DNA of 64,000 nt from Qipengyuania nanhaisediminis (lineage in GTDB: Bacteria > Pseudomonadota > Alphaproteobacteria > Sphingomonadales > Sphingomonadaceae), in NCBI RefSeq assembly GCF_900115585.1, contig NZ_FOWZ01000003.1, positions 372,001 through 436,000 of the forward strand, written 5' to 3'. Shown here piece after piece: positions 1-8,226 of this stretch (position 1 is the stretch's first letter; the number at the start of each line of letters is the position of its first letter). Below the pieces are notes generated by a model. It ran no database searches, had not been told where the DNA came from, and was given only the letters and a program-made list of their open reading frames with translations. The translations under genes were made by a program, and so were the position numbers.

Positions 1-1
1 T

Positions 2-547
2 GCCGATGAAGTCGTGGCTCGTACCATCGATGAGTTGGGTAGCCTCGATATTCTGGTGAACAACGCCGGCGAGCAGCATCCCGATGAGCGCGTCGAGGAA
101 ATTACCGACGATCAGCTTCGGCGTACGTTCCAAACCAATATCTTCTCCATGTTCTATCTAGTACAGGCCGCCCGGCCACACCTCGGAAAGGGTGGCGCAA
201 TCATCAACTGCACTAGCGTCACAATGTACAAGGGCTCTGACAATCTACTCGATTACTCAGCAACAAAAGGCGCGATCACGGCCTTCACTCGATCTTTGTC
301 AGAAAATCTTGTCGGCGATGGTATCCTGGTGAATGCGGTAGCCCCTGGTCCGATCTGGACACCGCTCAATCCATATGGCGGACAGCCACCCGAAGACATG
401 GATGATTTCGGAAAGAACACGCCGATGAGGCGCCCGGGGCAACCGAACGAAGTCGCCCCAGCATTTCTTTTTCTTGCGTGTGAGGACTCCAGCTATATGT
501 CAGGCTAGGTCGTGCACCCTAATGGCGGAATTGTCGTCGGAAGCTGA
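2..547 (+). pseudogene. SDR-family oxidoreductase fragment, cut by window edge and an in-frame TAG
   Basis: This is the C-terminal part of a classical short-chain dehydrogenase/reductase, closest in feel to general-stress SDRs of the YdaD/GSP39 type. The frame is open to the left window edge, so the Rossmann N-terminus lies outside. Visible motifs are NNAG, the catalytic Ser in NCTS, YSATK (Tyr-x3-Lys) and the APGPIWTPL segment. The frame meets TAG at 506-508, directly after SYMSG, where this family usually has Gln. Past it the same frame continues VVHPNGG and ends at TGA 545-547, exactly the usual SDR C-terminus. A CAG-to-TAG nonsense change is the simplest reading. The truncated protein would lack its last beta strand and would probably be unstable, unless the stop is read through. 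Confidence 0.8.
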
Positions 548-564
548 CAGCGAAGGAGATAGTC

Positions 565-750
565 ATGCCAGCCAAATCGAAAGCGCAACAAAAAGCTGCA
601 GGAGCAGCGTTGAGTGCCAAGCGCGGCGATAGCAAGAAAAGCGACCTGCAAGGCGCGTCAAAAGAAATGTATGACTCGATGAGCGAAAGTGAATTGGAAG
701 ACTTCGCCAGCACCAAGCGCAAGGGGAAGCCCGAGCATAAAAGCGCATAG
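565..750 (+). CDS. DUF3008 family small basic protein
   Basis: This 61-residue, lysine-rich hydrophilic protein begins MPAKSKAQQKAAGAAL and ends in a KRKGKPEH-type tail, which matches the DUF3008 family of small proteins. Its function is unknown. It has no membrane segment or cysteine. It starts at an ATG shortly after a purine-rich GAAGGAGA stretch that can serve as ribosome binding site. It follows the broken SDR by about 20 bases, so the two were probably one transcript. Such proteins are often found near stress genes, which would fit the SDR neighbour; that link is inference. Confidence 0.8.
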   Translation: MPAKSKAQQKAAGAALSAKRGDSKKSDLQGASKEMYDSMSESELEDFASTKRKGKPEHKSA

Positions 751-784
751 GAGGCAGCGCTCCTTTCGATGCCCAAAATATGTG

Positions 785-1297
785 ATGGTCTCGGGGAACG
801 TATCCCTCGCGGAGTTCTTAAAGCTGTCGATGACCGACGATAAAGAATGCGGCAGGTCACATCAGACTGCCTCTACCTTGGGCGAAAGTAGCTCCGAAGA
901 CCAACATCAGGCGAAAACGAAATTTCGCATGTTCGGGCGCAACACAGTGGCCAGCGCCTTTACCTTCACGCTCGATTTCGGAATTCTATGGCTTCTTGTG
1001 GAATGGGGCGGCCTCCCGCAATTCCTAGCAGCTGCCATTGCCTTCATTCCAGCAATGGTCGTTTTCTACTTCATCCAGAAACGTTGGGTTTTTGCGGGAA
1101 ACGATCGCGAAACATGGAAAGGGTTCGGCTACTTTTCCCTCAATGTGGCGATAGGCTATGTTTCGATGCTGGCGATTTTCTGGCTGATGCTTGAATTCGT
1201 TCAAGTCCACTATCTGATCTCTCGCCTTATCGCCTCGGTTGTATACGGCCTCCTGCTGTTTTTCCTGAATGGAAAGTTCAACTTCAAGAAACTCTAA
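785..1297 (+). CDS. GtrA-like family membrane protein
   Basis: The last roughly 125 residues form four hydrophobic helices with the GtrA pattern: FGRNTVASAF, LDFGILW, FIQKRWVF, and a final helix ending in FLNGKFNF. GtrA proteins are small polytopic inner-membrane proteins, several of which are thought to flip undecaprenyl-linked sugars for surface polysaccharide modification. The start is uncertain. ATG 785 gives a hydrophilic 48-residue extension; ATG 830 and the ATG near 929, just before the conserved core, are alternatives. A GGAGG at about 750 is too distant to decide. No glycosyltransferase partner is adjacent, so the substrate cannot be inferred. Confidence 0.75.
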   Translation: MVSGNVSLAEFLKLSMTDDKECGRSHQTASTLGESSSEDQHQAKTKFRMFGRNTVASAFTFTLDFGILWLLVEWGGLPQFLAAAIAFIPAMVVFYFIQKRWVFAGNDRETWKGFGYFSLNVAIGYVSMLAIFWLMLEFVQVHYLISRLIASVVYGLLLFFLNGKFNFKKL

Positions 1298-1443
1298 TTG
1301 CTTGCGCCGATCTGGGCGCAGAACAGCCCATGATAGTGGTTAGGTTGCGATCGCTTCCTGCTGATGTCATCGGTTTGCAGGACACCAATGGGTGTGTGAG
1401 CATTTAATAACTTATCGAACCACATCTTTACCGGAGACGACTG

Positions 1444-2163
1444 CTGCACGATTGGCTGCCCTATTGCGGAAAGGCTCCCGAGCCTGGGGGCTGGTTTTTC
1501 CATTGGAATTTCGCACCCGAATTGCTGGCGTCTCTGCTGGTCTTGGTCGGGGTCGCATACTGGAAACGCGAGAGACTGAGGGCGGCACCGACACACGGAC
1601 TCATTGGCATCTTTTGCTTTCTTTACATCAGCCCCTTCTGCGCGCTCGGGTCCGCTTTGTTTACAGTACGCATCGTTCACGATGTCATACTGGCAGCGGT
1701 GTTCGCCCCACTGCTCATTGGGGCCTTTCGGCTCGAGGAAAAGAGTTTGCCTGGCTCGTTGACCTTATGGACTGTGGTCCATGCCATCACATTCTGGGTC
1801 TGGCATACACCTTTTCTGTACGAGCTTGCCATGAGAAACGAGGCGGTTTTCTGGCTTATGCAGATCAGCATCGTCGCCACGGCAGCAGCATGGTGGGTCA
1901 AGGTCATTCGATCGCCAGCACCAGCGGCCGCGACGGGCTTGTTGGCGACGATGGTCGCAATGGGGACACTTGGCGCGCTCCTAACCTTTGCGCACCGTGC
2001 TTATTATGCTCCGCATTGGCTAACGACCCGCTTGTGGGGACTCTCACCAATGGAAGATCAGCAGATTGCGGGCATCATCATGTGGGCCCCGGCGAGCTTG
2101 GTCTACCTCATTGCCGCTTTGACGATACTTTATCGATCGCTCGGTAGCAGAGCGCCTGTATGA
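1444..2163 (+). CDS. ctaG: CtaG-type cytochrome c oxidase assembly membrane protein, probable CTG start
   Basis: This is a polytopic protein of about 239 residues of the Caa3_CtaG family, which assists assembly of caa3-type oxidases, probably in CuB insertion. Hydrophobic helices run through the whole length, with family-like segments HDVILAAVFAPLL, WHTPFLYELA and a C-terminal MEDQQIAGIIMW. The first canonical start in frame is TTG 1522, but the 26 codons before it, with YCGKAPEPGGW and WNFAP, look like the normal CtaG N-terminus. CTG 1444 sits 7 bases after GGAG at 1433-1436 and is the best start. The stop overlaps the cytochrome b561 ATG by 4 bases. The caa3 genes downstream fit its role. 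Confidence 0.75.
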   Translation: MHDWLPYCGKAPEPGGWFFHWNFAPELLASLLVLVGVAYWKRERLRAAPTHGLIGIFCFLYISPFCALGSALFTVRIVHDVILAAVFAPLLIGAFRLEEKSLPGSLTLWTVVHAITFWVWHTPFLYELAMRNEAVFWLMQISIVATAAAWWVKVIRSPAPAAATGLLATMVAMGTLGALLTFAHRAYYAPHWLTTRLWGLSPMEDQQIAGIIMWAPASLVYLIAALTILYRSLGSRAPV

Positions 2164-2810
2164 GGCTTCACGACCTGATCCGTAGATGGGCAGTCAGCTA
2201 TACCGAGCAGGGGAAGTATTCGCCGATCGGTGTCTGGTTTCACTGGATCATGGCAGGGCTGGTGCTCTTTCAGCTCGGCTCAGGTTGGATGATGTCGCGC
2301 TATCCGGTCGGGGCCAGCAAACTTGCCACCTACGAACTGCATAGCGAGCTGGGGCTGACCATCTTGTTCCTCGCTATTTTGAGGTTTGGCTGGCGACTAT
2401 TCGTCCCTGATCCGGTCAACGACGCCGATGCGCCAGGCTGGCAGAGCACGGCAGCACATATCACACAGTACATGTTCTATGGCTTGTTCGCGCTACTTCC
2501 GCTGAGCGGATGGGCGATGTGGTCTGCAATACAGCCGGTCCAGCCTCTGCGCCTTGCCGGACTGGTCGCAATACCGCCGATGCCCTTTCATTCACTTACC
2601 CCCGCATGGCAATATCAAGTGCTCGACTGGGCGGAGAGCCTTCATTTCCTGGGCGTGATCGGCCTCGCATTGCTAGTGCCGCTGCATGTCATTGCGGCAT
2701 TGAAACACCATTTCTGGGATCGCGACGATACAGTCAGGGGCATTCTTCCGGAAATTCGGGACGACGAGACCGCTCCGGACCATACGCAATATACGCCGCG
2801 AGTGGGCTGA
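2160..2810 (+). CDS. Cytochrome b561 family protein
   Basis: This 216-residue, four-helix inner-membrane b-type cytochrome matches the bacterial b561 family, which moves electrons between quinol and periplasmic acceptors. Histidines suited to heme ligation lie in WFHWIMAG (about residue 23), ELHSELGL (about 62), SLHFLG and PLHVIAALKHHF near the C-terminus. It overlaps the CtaG stop by 4 bases (ATGA), indicating translational coupling. Its 3' end overlaps by 77 bases the convergent gene for a di-heme cytochrome c on the other strand, so the two genes share their tails. Confidence 0.85.
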   Translation: MRLHDLIRRWAVSYTEQGKYSPIGVWFHWIMAGLVLFQLGSGWMMSRYPVGASKLATYELHSELGLTILFLAILRFGWRLFVPDPVNDADAPGWQSTAAHITQYMFYGLFALLPLSGWAMWSAIQPVQPLRLAGLVAIPPMPFHSLTPAWQYQVLDWAESLHFLGVIGLALLVPLHVIAALKHHFWDRDDTVRGILPEIRDDETAPDHTQYTPRVG

Positions 2811-3435
2811 TTTCGTCCTCTCGCAGCTTGCTGGCCGCATCGTGCATGACGTTCAGTGCATCGCCGTATCGCTCACCGTTGCGCCAGCGAAGCAATTGTT
2901 CGGCGTGGTACGCCGCGCTCTGACCAACCAAGGCTGGATTGCCAGCACCCGAACCGAGACCAGTTTCTCCATGGCAAGACGCGCAAGACGATTGAGCGCG
3001 TTCGGGTAAGCCTGCATGATAGATGTCGTATGCTTTCGCGATCTCGCACGAGGGTTCAGGTCCACCCTTGCTTTCTTGCACGTCCTCCGGAAAATCCATG
3101 GCCGCGTAATAGGCTGACACGGCCAATCGCTCTTCGGTATTTAGTCGACCTGCAAGCCAAGTCATTTGAGGATGACTACGTTGCCCGTCCGCATAAAAAC
3201 CCAGCTGACGTACCAAATATCCGGCATCCATGCCCGCTATCCTCGGCACCAACGCTCCGTCGCCGCGGCCGTCCAGCCCATGACAAGTGTGGCAAGCGGC
3301 CTGCGGACCCGCGTCCCCGCCCGATAAGGCAATCAATTCGCCGGTGTCGTCGAATGGATCGTCGATCGGGGCAGGACTGCATGACGCCAACACCAGAGAA
3401 AGGGCGGCGATGGGCAGGTTAGGGCGGAAAAGCAT
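2734..3435 (-). CDS. Di-heme cytochrome c4-like lipoprotein
   Basis: This 233-residue protein has two CxxCH heme sites, CHTCH near residue 47 and CASCH near residue 149, each in a separate cytochrome c domain. That is the c4 arrangement used to shuttle electrons to terminal oxidases. The N-terminus is a lipoprotein signal ending in the lipobox LASC, so the protein should be anchored on the periplasmic side. The ATG at 3435 is chosen because it directly precedes this signal; a longer frame adds 39 unlikely residues. It diverges from the next cytochrome gene and overlaps b561 at its 3' end. A role as electron donor to the adjacent caa3 oxidase is inference from position. Confidence 0.85.
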   Translation of the reverse strand: MLFRPNLPIAALSLVLASCSPAPIDDPFDDTGELIALSGGDAGPQAACHTCHGLDGRGDGALVPRIAGMDAGYLVRQLGFYADGQRSHPQMTWLAGRLNTEERLAVSAYYAAMDFPEDVQESKGGPEPSCEIAKAYDIYHAGLPERAQSSCASCHGETGLGSGAGNPALVGQSAAYHAEQLLRWRNGERYGDALNVMHDAASKLREDEISPLAAYIAYGPERSRRPEFPEECP

Positions 3436-3473
3436 CGTCTGGCGGGAACGAAGCGTGCAATTGTTCGGTTCCC

Positions 3474-3887
3474 ATGGGAATGGGGAGTGTGGAGCATCGG
3501 CATCGAAATTGGAAAGCCATCGTGACTGGCGTAGCCCTGGCCGCTTGTGCACCGCTTGCCGGATGCAAGGACCCGGTCGAGACGCGGCGAGAGCCGGCTA
3601 CCGGACCGAAGGATCGCGGCTTGGCAGCGATCAAGCGCGCAGGCTGTGGGTCTTGCCACGAAATCCCCGGGCTGGACTGGCCATCCGGGCGCTTGGGACC
3701 ATCGCTTGAGGGCTTCGACGATGTCGGCTTGATAGCTGGCCAATTGCCTAACCGCCCGGACGTATTGGCGGCCTTCATCCGCAACGCACCTTCCGTGAGG
3801 GAGGGCTCTTCCATGCCGCCAATGCCAATTAGCGAGGCTGAGGCGGCAGATATCGCAGCCTATTTATATGGCCTCGACCATGATTGA
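3474..3887 (+). CDS. Mono-heme cytochrome c lipoprotein
   Basis: This 137-residue protein has a signal sequence with lipobox LAGC near residue 31, then one class I cytochrome c domain with CGSCH near residue 58 and a MPPMP segment as likely axial Met site. It is a membrane-anchored periplasmic electron carrier. The start may be ATG 3474 or ATG 3480; neither has a clear ribosome binding site. Its last codons overlap the start of the oxidase subunit II gene. That gene order suggests it belongs to the caa3 module as an assembly-associated or donor cytochrome. It diverges from the di-heme cytochrome with only about 38 bases between starts. Confidence 0.8.
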   Translation: MGMGSVEHRHRNWKAIVTGVALAACAPLAGCKDPVETRREPATGPKDRGLAAIKRAGCGSCHEIPGLDWPSGRLGPSLEGFDDVGLIAGQLPNRPDVLAAFIRNAPSVREGSSMPPMPISEAEAADIAAYLYGLDHD

Positions 3888-4926
3888 CGCACTCTGGGGT
3901 TGGCCTCCTCCGGTACTTGATCCTGCAGGTCCCTATTCGGGCAGGGTCACCACCTTGGCCTGGTCGCTATTCGGTTTGGGCGCTTTCGTGACATTGGTCG
4001 TGGTGCTTGCTCTCTGGGTCGCCATCAAGGGACCGGACAAGTGGAAAGCGAAGCTTGGAGGCGAACGCGCGATCTGGCTCGGCGGGGTGGCCTTTCCGGG
4101 CATCGTATTGACCGCTCTACTGGTGTGGGGACTCACACTTACGGCCAGCCTGACAGAGCCGATCCGCGGGGACGAGATGCGTATTCGCGTTACCGGCGAA
4201 ATGTGGTGGTTCCGTGTGCAGTATCTGGACACATCGGGCGCGGTCGTGATGGAAGATGCGAACGAGATTCACATTCCTGTTGGACGTCCGGTGGTGCTCG
4301 AATTGGAATCCGCCGATGTGATCCACAGCTTCTGGGTTCCGCATCTCTCGGGAAAGAAGGACATGATTCCCGGGCGACGCACTCTACTGAGGATCGAAGC
4401 AGATCGCGCAGGAGAGTTCGGTGGGGTGTGCGCGGAGTATTGCGGGCGGCAACATGCGCTGATGGGCTTCGTTGCAGTAGCCCATGAGGACGACGATTTT
4501 CGTGAATGGTTTGCCGAGCGGAACGAGCGCCTCGTTTCGGCGGGCCTCGACATAACGTCGCAAGTGGAACCATCGTCCACGTCATTGATGCAGGGTTCGG
4601 AGGGATCAACAGGTACGCGTCCGGATGCAGGCGCTGACGCAAATCCCGGTCAACTGTCCGGACGAACACTATTCATGCAGTCCGGATGTGCTGCGTGCCA
4701 CCGCGTTGCCGGGACAGAGGCGAACGGCCTCGCTGGTCCGGACCTCACCCATGTCGGATCACGCCGTACGCTGGGCGCGGGTATATTGCCGAACAATCGC
4801 GGTACTCTCATCGGCTGGATAGGCGACAGCCAATCGCTCAAGCCGGGCAATCGCATGCCGAGCTATGACATGCTCAATGCCGACGAGCTCGAAGCTATCG
4901 CAATCTGGCTCGAGCAGCAGAAATGA
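3880..4926 (+). CDS. coxB: Cytochrome c oxidase subunit II with fused cytochrome c domain (caa3 type)
   Basis: The product of about 348 residues has two N-terminal transmembrane helices, then the CuA cupredoxin domain with HSFWVPHL and CAEYCGRQHALM, which supply the His, Cys, Cys, His and Met ligands. A linker rich in Ser/Thr/Gly is followed by a C-terminal cytochrome c domain with CAACH and a GNRMPSY Met ligand. That fused cytochrome defines caa3 oxidases. It accepts electrons and passes them through CuA to subunit I. ATG 3880 overlaps the preceding stop; ATG 3868 is possible. The last bases overlap the subunit I start (ATGA), so the two subunits are probably co-translated. Confidence 0.93.
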   Translation: MIDALWGWPPPVLDPAGPYSGRVTTLAWSLFGLGAFVTLVVVLALWVAIKGPDKWKAKLGGERAIWLGGVAFPGIVLTALLVWGLTLTASLTEPIRGDEMRIRVTGEMWWFRVQYLDTSGAVVMEDANEIHIPVGRPVVLELESADVIHSFWVPHLSGKKDMIPGRRTLLRIEADRAGEFGGVCAEYCGRQHALMGFVAVAHEDDDFREWFAERNERLVSAGLDITSQVEPSSTSLMQGSEGSTGTRPDAGADANPGQLSGRTLFMQSGCAACHRVAGTEANGLAGPDLTHVGSRRTLGAGILPNNRGTLIGWIGDSQSLKPGNRMPSYDMLNADELEAIAIWLEQQK

Positions 4927-7460
4927 GATCCGAGACGGGTTTCGATCATGCGCTTTACGAGCGCTTCCCCACCGAGAAGCGCCCCAATAGCGAGGTAGAG
5001 GAATTGAACCGCATCTGGCGCGCGCCCAAAGGGTGGGCACGTCTTACCGCGGTCAATAACAACTACGTCGGTTTCTGGTACGTCGTCACCGCTTTTGGTT
5101 TCTTCCTCGCAGCAGGAATTCTGGCGCTGGGCATGCGAGTGCAGCTCGCTGCCCCGATGCAGGACTTTCTGGGCGTCGATACCTACAACCAGTTTTTCAC
5201 GATGCACGGCACGGTTATGATGTTCCTATTTGCCGTGCCCATGGTGGAGGCTATCGGCATCATGCTGTTGCCGCAGATGCTGGCAGCACGCGATCTACCG
5301 TTCCCCAGGCTGTCGGCGTTCGCGTTCTGGGCCTATTTCGTAGGCGGGACGATGTTTTTCCTCTCGCTATTCGTCGGGCTGGCGCCTGACGGTGGCTGGT
5401 TCATGTATCCGCCGCTTACAAGCATCGCCTTCAGCCCCGGCATAAATACCGATTTCTGGCTACTCGGTATCGGTTTCATCGAAATCTCCGCCATCGCAGG
5501 CGCGATCGAGATCATCGTAGGCGTGCTCCGCACCCGAGCGCCGGGGATGACACTCGACAAAATGCCGATGTTTGCGTGGGCCATGCTGGTCTTCGCGGTA
5601 ATGATCGTGGTCGCCTTCCCGAGTGTGATCCTGTGCACGATGCTGCTGGAGATCGAACGAGCGTTCAATTGGCCCTTCTTCGATGCGCTACGCGGCGGCG
5701 ATCCCATGCTGTGGCAACACCTCTTCTGGTTTTTCGGCCATCCAGAAGTCTACATTATCTTCATCCCAGCCGCGGGTCTCATGAGCATGATGGTGGCCGC
5801 AGTCGCAAAGGTGCCGCTCGTTGGGTACCGTCTCAACGTCCTGGCGCTGGTCGCTACCGGCTTCATCAGCTTCGGCGTTTGGGCGCATCACATGTTCACT
5901 ACCGACATGCCGCGCGTTTCTGCAGGCTATTTTTCCGCCGCCAGCATGGCGGTCAGCCTGCCCGCTGGGATACAGGTGTTCTGCTGGATCGCGACGCTTG
6001 CCAGCGGGAAGATAAGATGGACCACGCCTGCGTTATTCGTGGTCGGAAGCGTGGTGATTTTCACGATGGGTGGGTTGACCGGCGTGATGGTGGGTATGGT
6101 GCCCTTCGACTGGCAAGCGCACGACACCTATTTTATCGTCGCCCACCTCCATTACGTGCTGATGGGCGGCATGGTTTTCCCGATGTTCGCCGCGTTCTAC
6201 CACTGGCACGGCATGACCAGCAGCCGGGCGCTATCTGAGCGTGTTGGGAAGTGGGTCTTCGGGCTGATGTTCGCGGGTCTGCACATAACTTTCTTCCCCA
6301 TGCACCTGACCGGCCTCATGGGTATGCCGCGCAGGGTCTATACCTATTTGCCCGGGCGCGATCTCGATCTGCTCAATCTGGTGTCCACCATCGGCGCTTT
6401 CGTGATGGCCGCTGGGATACTCCTGTTCCTGTTTGATCTCGCTCGCCGCTTTCGTTTCACGGTTCATGATGACGCAGGCAATATCTACGGCGGCGGTACG
6501 CTCGAATGGCTTCCCACCGGTTTGTACTCCACGCGCTCGATCCCGCTGGTCACGTCGCGTGAACCATTGTGGGATCGCCCCCATATCTCGAAGGAAGTCG
6601 AAGAAGGGCGCTATTTCCTCCCGAACTCTGCTACTGGCCAGCGCGAGACGCTGATTACCTCGACCGTGATGGCCGAACCCCAATACGTTCAACTCATGCC
6701 CGGCCCGTCGGCATGGCCATTGTCAGCGGCTGTGTTCACCGCTCTCTTCTTCCTCTCGCTAACGGTGCAGGGCTACGCCTTTGCTGTGTTTTGCGGGATT
6801 GTAGCAGTGCTGAGTACGCTGCGATGGCTTTGGGAAACCGACCGTCCCATCAAACAGGAAAGCGCTGACATCGGCGGCGGTATCGAGGTTCCGATCGCAA
6901 TCACCGGGCCGAAAAGCCACGGCTGGTGGGCGTTGAACACTTTGATGGTCGTAATCGGCATGATCGGCTTCATGGCCGTATTCGCCTATCTCTATCTCTA
7001 TGGCATCAATCCCGAAGTCTGGAGTGCGCCTCCGCCCCTCGGCGAAACCGCAATTATTGTCGGGATAGAAGCGGCTGCGCTTCTTGCGGCTTGGGGCGGG
7101 CGTAGGGTTCTCGCAACGAAAGAAGGGCGGCTTGCCGAAGACCTGCCTTGGATGCTGGAGGCACTTGCTGCGGCCCTGCTGGTCGGCGCGTTATACCTCG
7201 ATGTGACTGGTTGGCTCGCGACGGGTCTTGAGCCCACCGCGAATGGGATGGGTGCGACTGTCTTCATGCTCTCGGTGCTTCAAGGACAGGTGGTCGTAGT
7301 TGCTGTCATCATGGCCGCCTATCTCGCCTTTCGCGAGGCACGAGGGATCATGACCACTCCAACAAACGTGACCATGGATATCGTCGCACGTTTCATAATG
7401 TTCTGCGCGCTACAGGGCATGATCTTTACTCTCTTGCCGAGGGTATTCCCCGGTGTCTGA
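4923..7460 (+). CDS. coxA: Cytochrome c oxidase subunit I-III fusion
   Basis: At 845 residues this joins a full subunit I (about residues 15-560) to a subunit III domain (about 630-845). Heme and CuB ligands are present: the His in FTMHGTVMMF, GHPEVYI with the proton-shuttling Glu, WAHHMFT, and HDTYFIVAHLHY. The complex reduces O2 to water and pumps protons across the inner membrane. The ARDLPFPR segment keeps the D-channel entry Asp, but the Asn positions of canonical A1 enzymes read GIMLLPQM and RLSAFAF. Subunit fusion is known in caa3 oxidases. The start overlaps the subunit II stop, and a small membrane protein overlaps its 3' end. Confidence 0.93.
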   Translation: MRSETGFDHALYERFPTEKRPNSEVEELNRIWRAPKGWARLTAVNNNYVGFWYVVTAFGFFLAAGILALGMRVQLAAPMQDFLGVDTYNQFFTMHGTVMMFLFAVPMVEAIGIMLLPQMLAARDLPFPRLSAFAFWAYFVGGTMFFLSLFVGLAPDGGWFMYPPLTSIAFSPGINTDFWLLGIGFIEISAIAGAIEIIVGVLRTRAPGMTLDKMPMFAWAMLVFAVMIVVAFPSVILCTMLLEIERAFNWPFFDALRGGDPMLWQHLFWFFGHPEVYIIFIPAAGLMSMMVAAVAKVPLVGYRLNVLALVATGFISFGVWAHHMFTTDMPRVSAGYFSAASMAVSLPAGIQVFCWIATLASGKIRWTTPALFVVGSVVIFTMGGLTGVMVGMVPFDWQAHDTYFIVAHLHYVLMGGMVFPMFAAFYHWHGMTSSRALSERVGKWVFGLMFAGLHITFFPMHLTGLMGMPRRVYTYLPGRDLDLLNLVSTIGAFVMAAGILLFLFDLARRFRFTVHDDAGNIYGGGTLEWLPTGLYSTRSIPLVTSREPLWDRPHISKEVEEGRYFLPNSATGQRETLITSTVMAEPQYVQLMPGPSAWPLSAAVFTALFFLSLTVQGYAFAVFCGIVAVLSTLRWLWETDRPIKQESADIGGGIEVPIAITGPKSHGWWALNTLMVVIGMIGFMAVFAYLYLYGINPEVWSAPPPLGETAIIVGIEAAALLAAWGGRRVLATKEGRLAEDLPWMLEALAAALLVGALYLDVTGWLATGLEPTANGMGATVFMLSVLQGQVVVVAVIMAAYLAFREARGIMTTPTNVTMDIVARFIMFCALQGMIFTLLPRVFPGV

Positions 7461-7755
7461 TGCGAAGAACAACGAGATTGGCGAGCCGATCGACCGCCCT
7501 TCGATCTATCGTACGCTTCTGATCGCTTTCGTGATCTGGTCGGCGCATTTCGCTGTAAGCTACGCCGGGGTGCTGGTTTTCCCAGATGACGGGATGGCGC
7601 GGATTATCGCTTTAAGTGCGGGTCTAATCGCAATCGCCGCACTGGTCGTACAAGTCCGGAGACTACCTGCTCCACGCTCGCCGCTTGCTCTTGGTGCCCT
7701 CGGGCTGGGCGCGGCGGGGGTAATCTTCGGCACCTTCCCTGCCATTGTTGGTTAA
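7453..7755 (+). CDS. Small three-helix membrane protein of the caa3 oxidase operon
   Basis: This 100-residue protein starts at GTG 7453, overlapping the oxidase fusion gene by 8 bases. A hydrophilic N-terminus of about 20 residues is followed by three hydrophobic helices (about 24-44, 50-66 and 76-96). Its position and topology suggest a subunit IV-like stabilising subunit or an assembly helper. No specific family motif is recognised, so the functional assignment is inference from location. Confidence 0.7.
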   Translation: MSDAKNNEIGEPIDRPSIYRTLLIAFVIWSAHFAVSYAGVLVFPDDGMARIIALSAGLIAIAALVVQVRRLPAPRSPLALGALGLGAAGVIFGTFPAIVG

Positions 7756-7791
7756 GTCAGAGAGGCAAAGCCGGAAGAGGAGATTGCCCGC

Positions 7792-8226
7792 ATGGACCGC
7801 ACAGTCACTAATTCCCGTTCTTTTGCAAATCCCTTGCATGCGATCCTGCTTGCGTTTCCCGTCGCGCTATATCCTTCCGCTCTACTCACCGACATAACCT
7901 ATCTGAATACGGCCGAGATCCAGTGGACCAACTTCTCCTCTTGGCTGATCGCCGGGGCGGATCTGTTTGCTGGTCTGGTGCTCGCCTGGGCATTGCTCGG
8001 CCTCTTCTTCGGGCGTGCCCGCCACTCGAAAAGCCGCAGTATGCTCTATCTGATCGTCGTAGCCGCAATGTTCGGGCTCGGTGTTTTGAATTCTTTTCAG
8101 CATGCGCGTGACGGCTGGCATTCCGTTGGAACATTGGGACTCGTTCTTTCGATCCTTTGTTCGATCCTTGCCTTGATCGCGGCATTTATCGCCTACAGCA
8201 CCATTGCGGCGGAGAAACGCGCATGA
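7792..8226 (+). CDS. DUF2231-like polytopic membrane protein
   Basis: This 144-residue protein has four hydrophobic helices and an N-terminal NPLHAILLAFPVALYPSALL segment typical of DUF2231-type proteins, which are often found near respiratory or heme genes. The ATG is preceded by a strong GAGGAG ribosome binding site at about 7777. The stop overlaps the ATG of the dehydrogenase lipoprotein that follows (ATGA), so the two are probably co-translated. A His in the first helix and another in FQHARDGWH could bind heme or metal, but this is speculation. Confidence 0.75.
   Translation: MDRTVTNSRSFANPLHAILLAFPVALYPSALLTDITYLNTAEIQWTNFSSWLIAGADLFAGLVLAWALLGLFFGRARHSKSRSMLYLIVVAAMFGLGVLNSFQHARDGWHSVGTLGLVLSILCSILALIAAFIAYSTIAAEKRA

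Noticed and set aside
1392-2147. A 251-codon frame overlapping the CtaG-type gene
   Set aside because: It is in another frame of a gene with clear membrane-protein composition; its residues are Arg/His/Cys rich without any motif.
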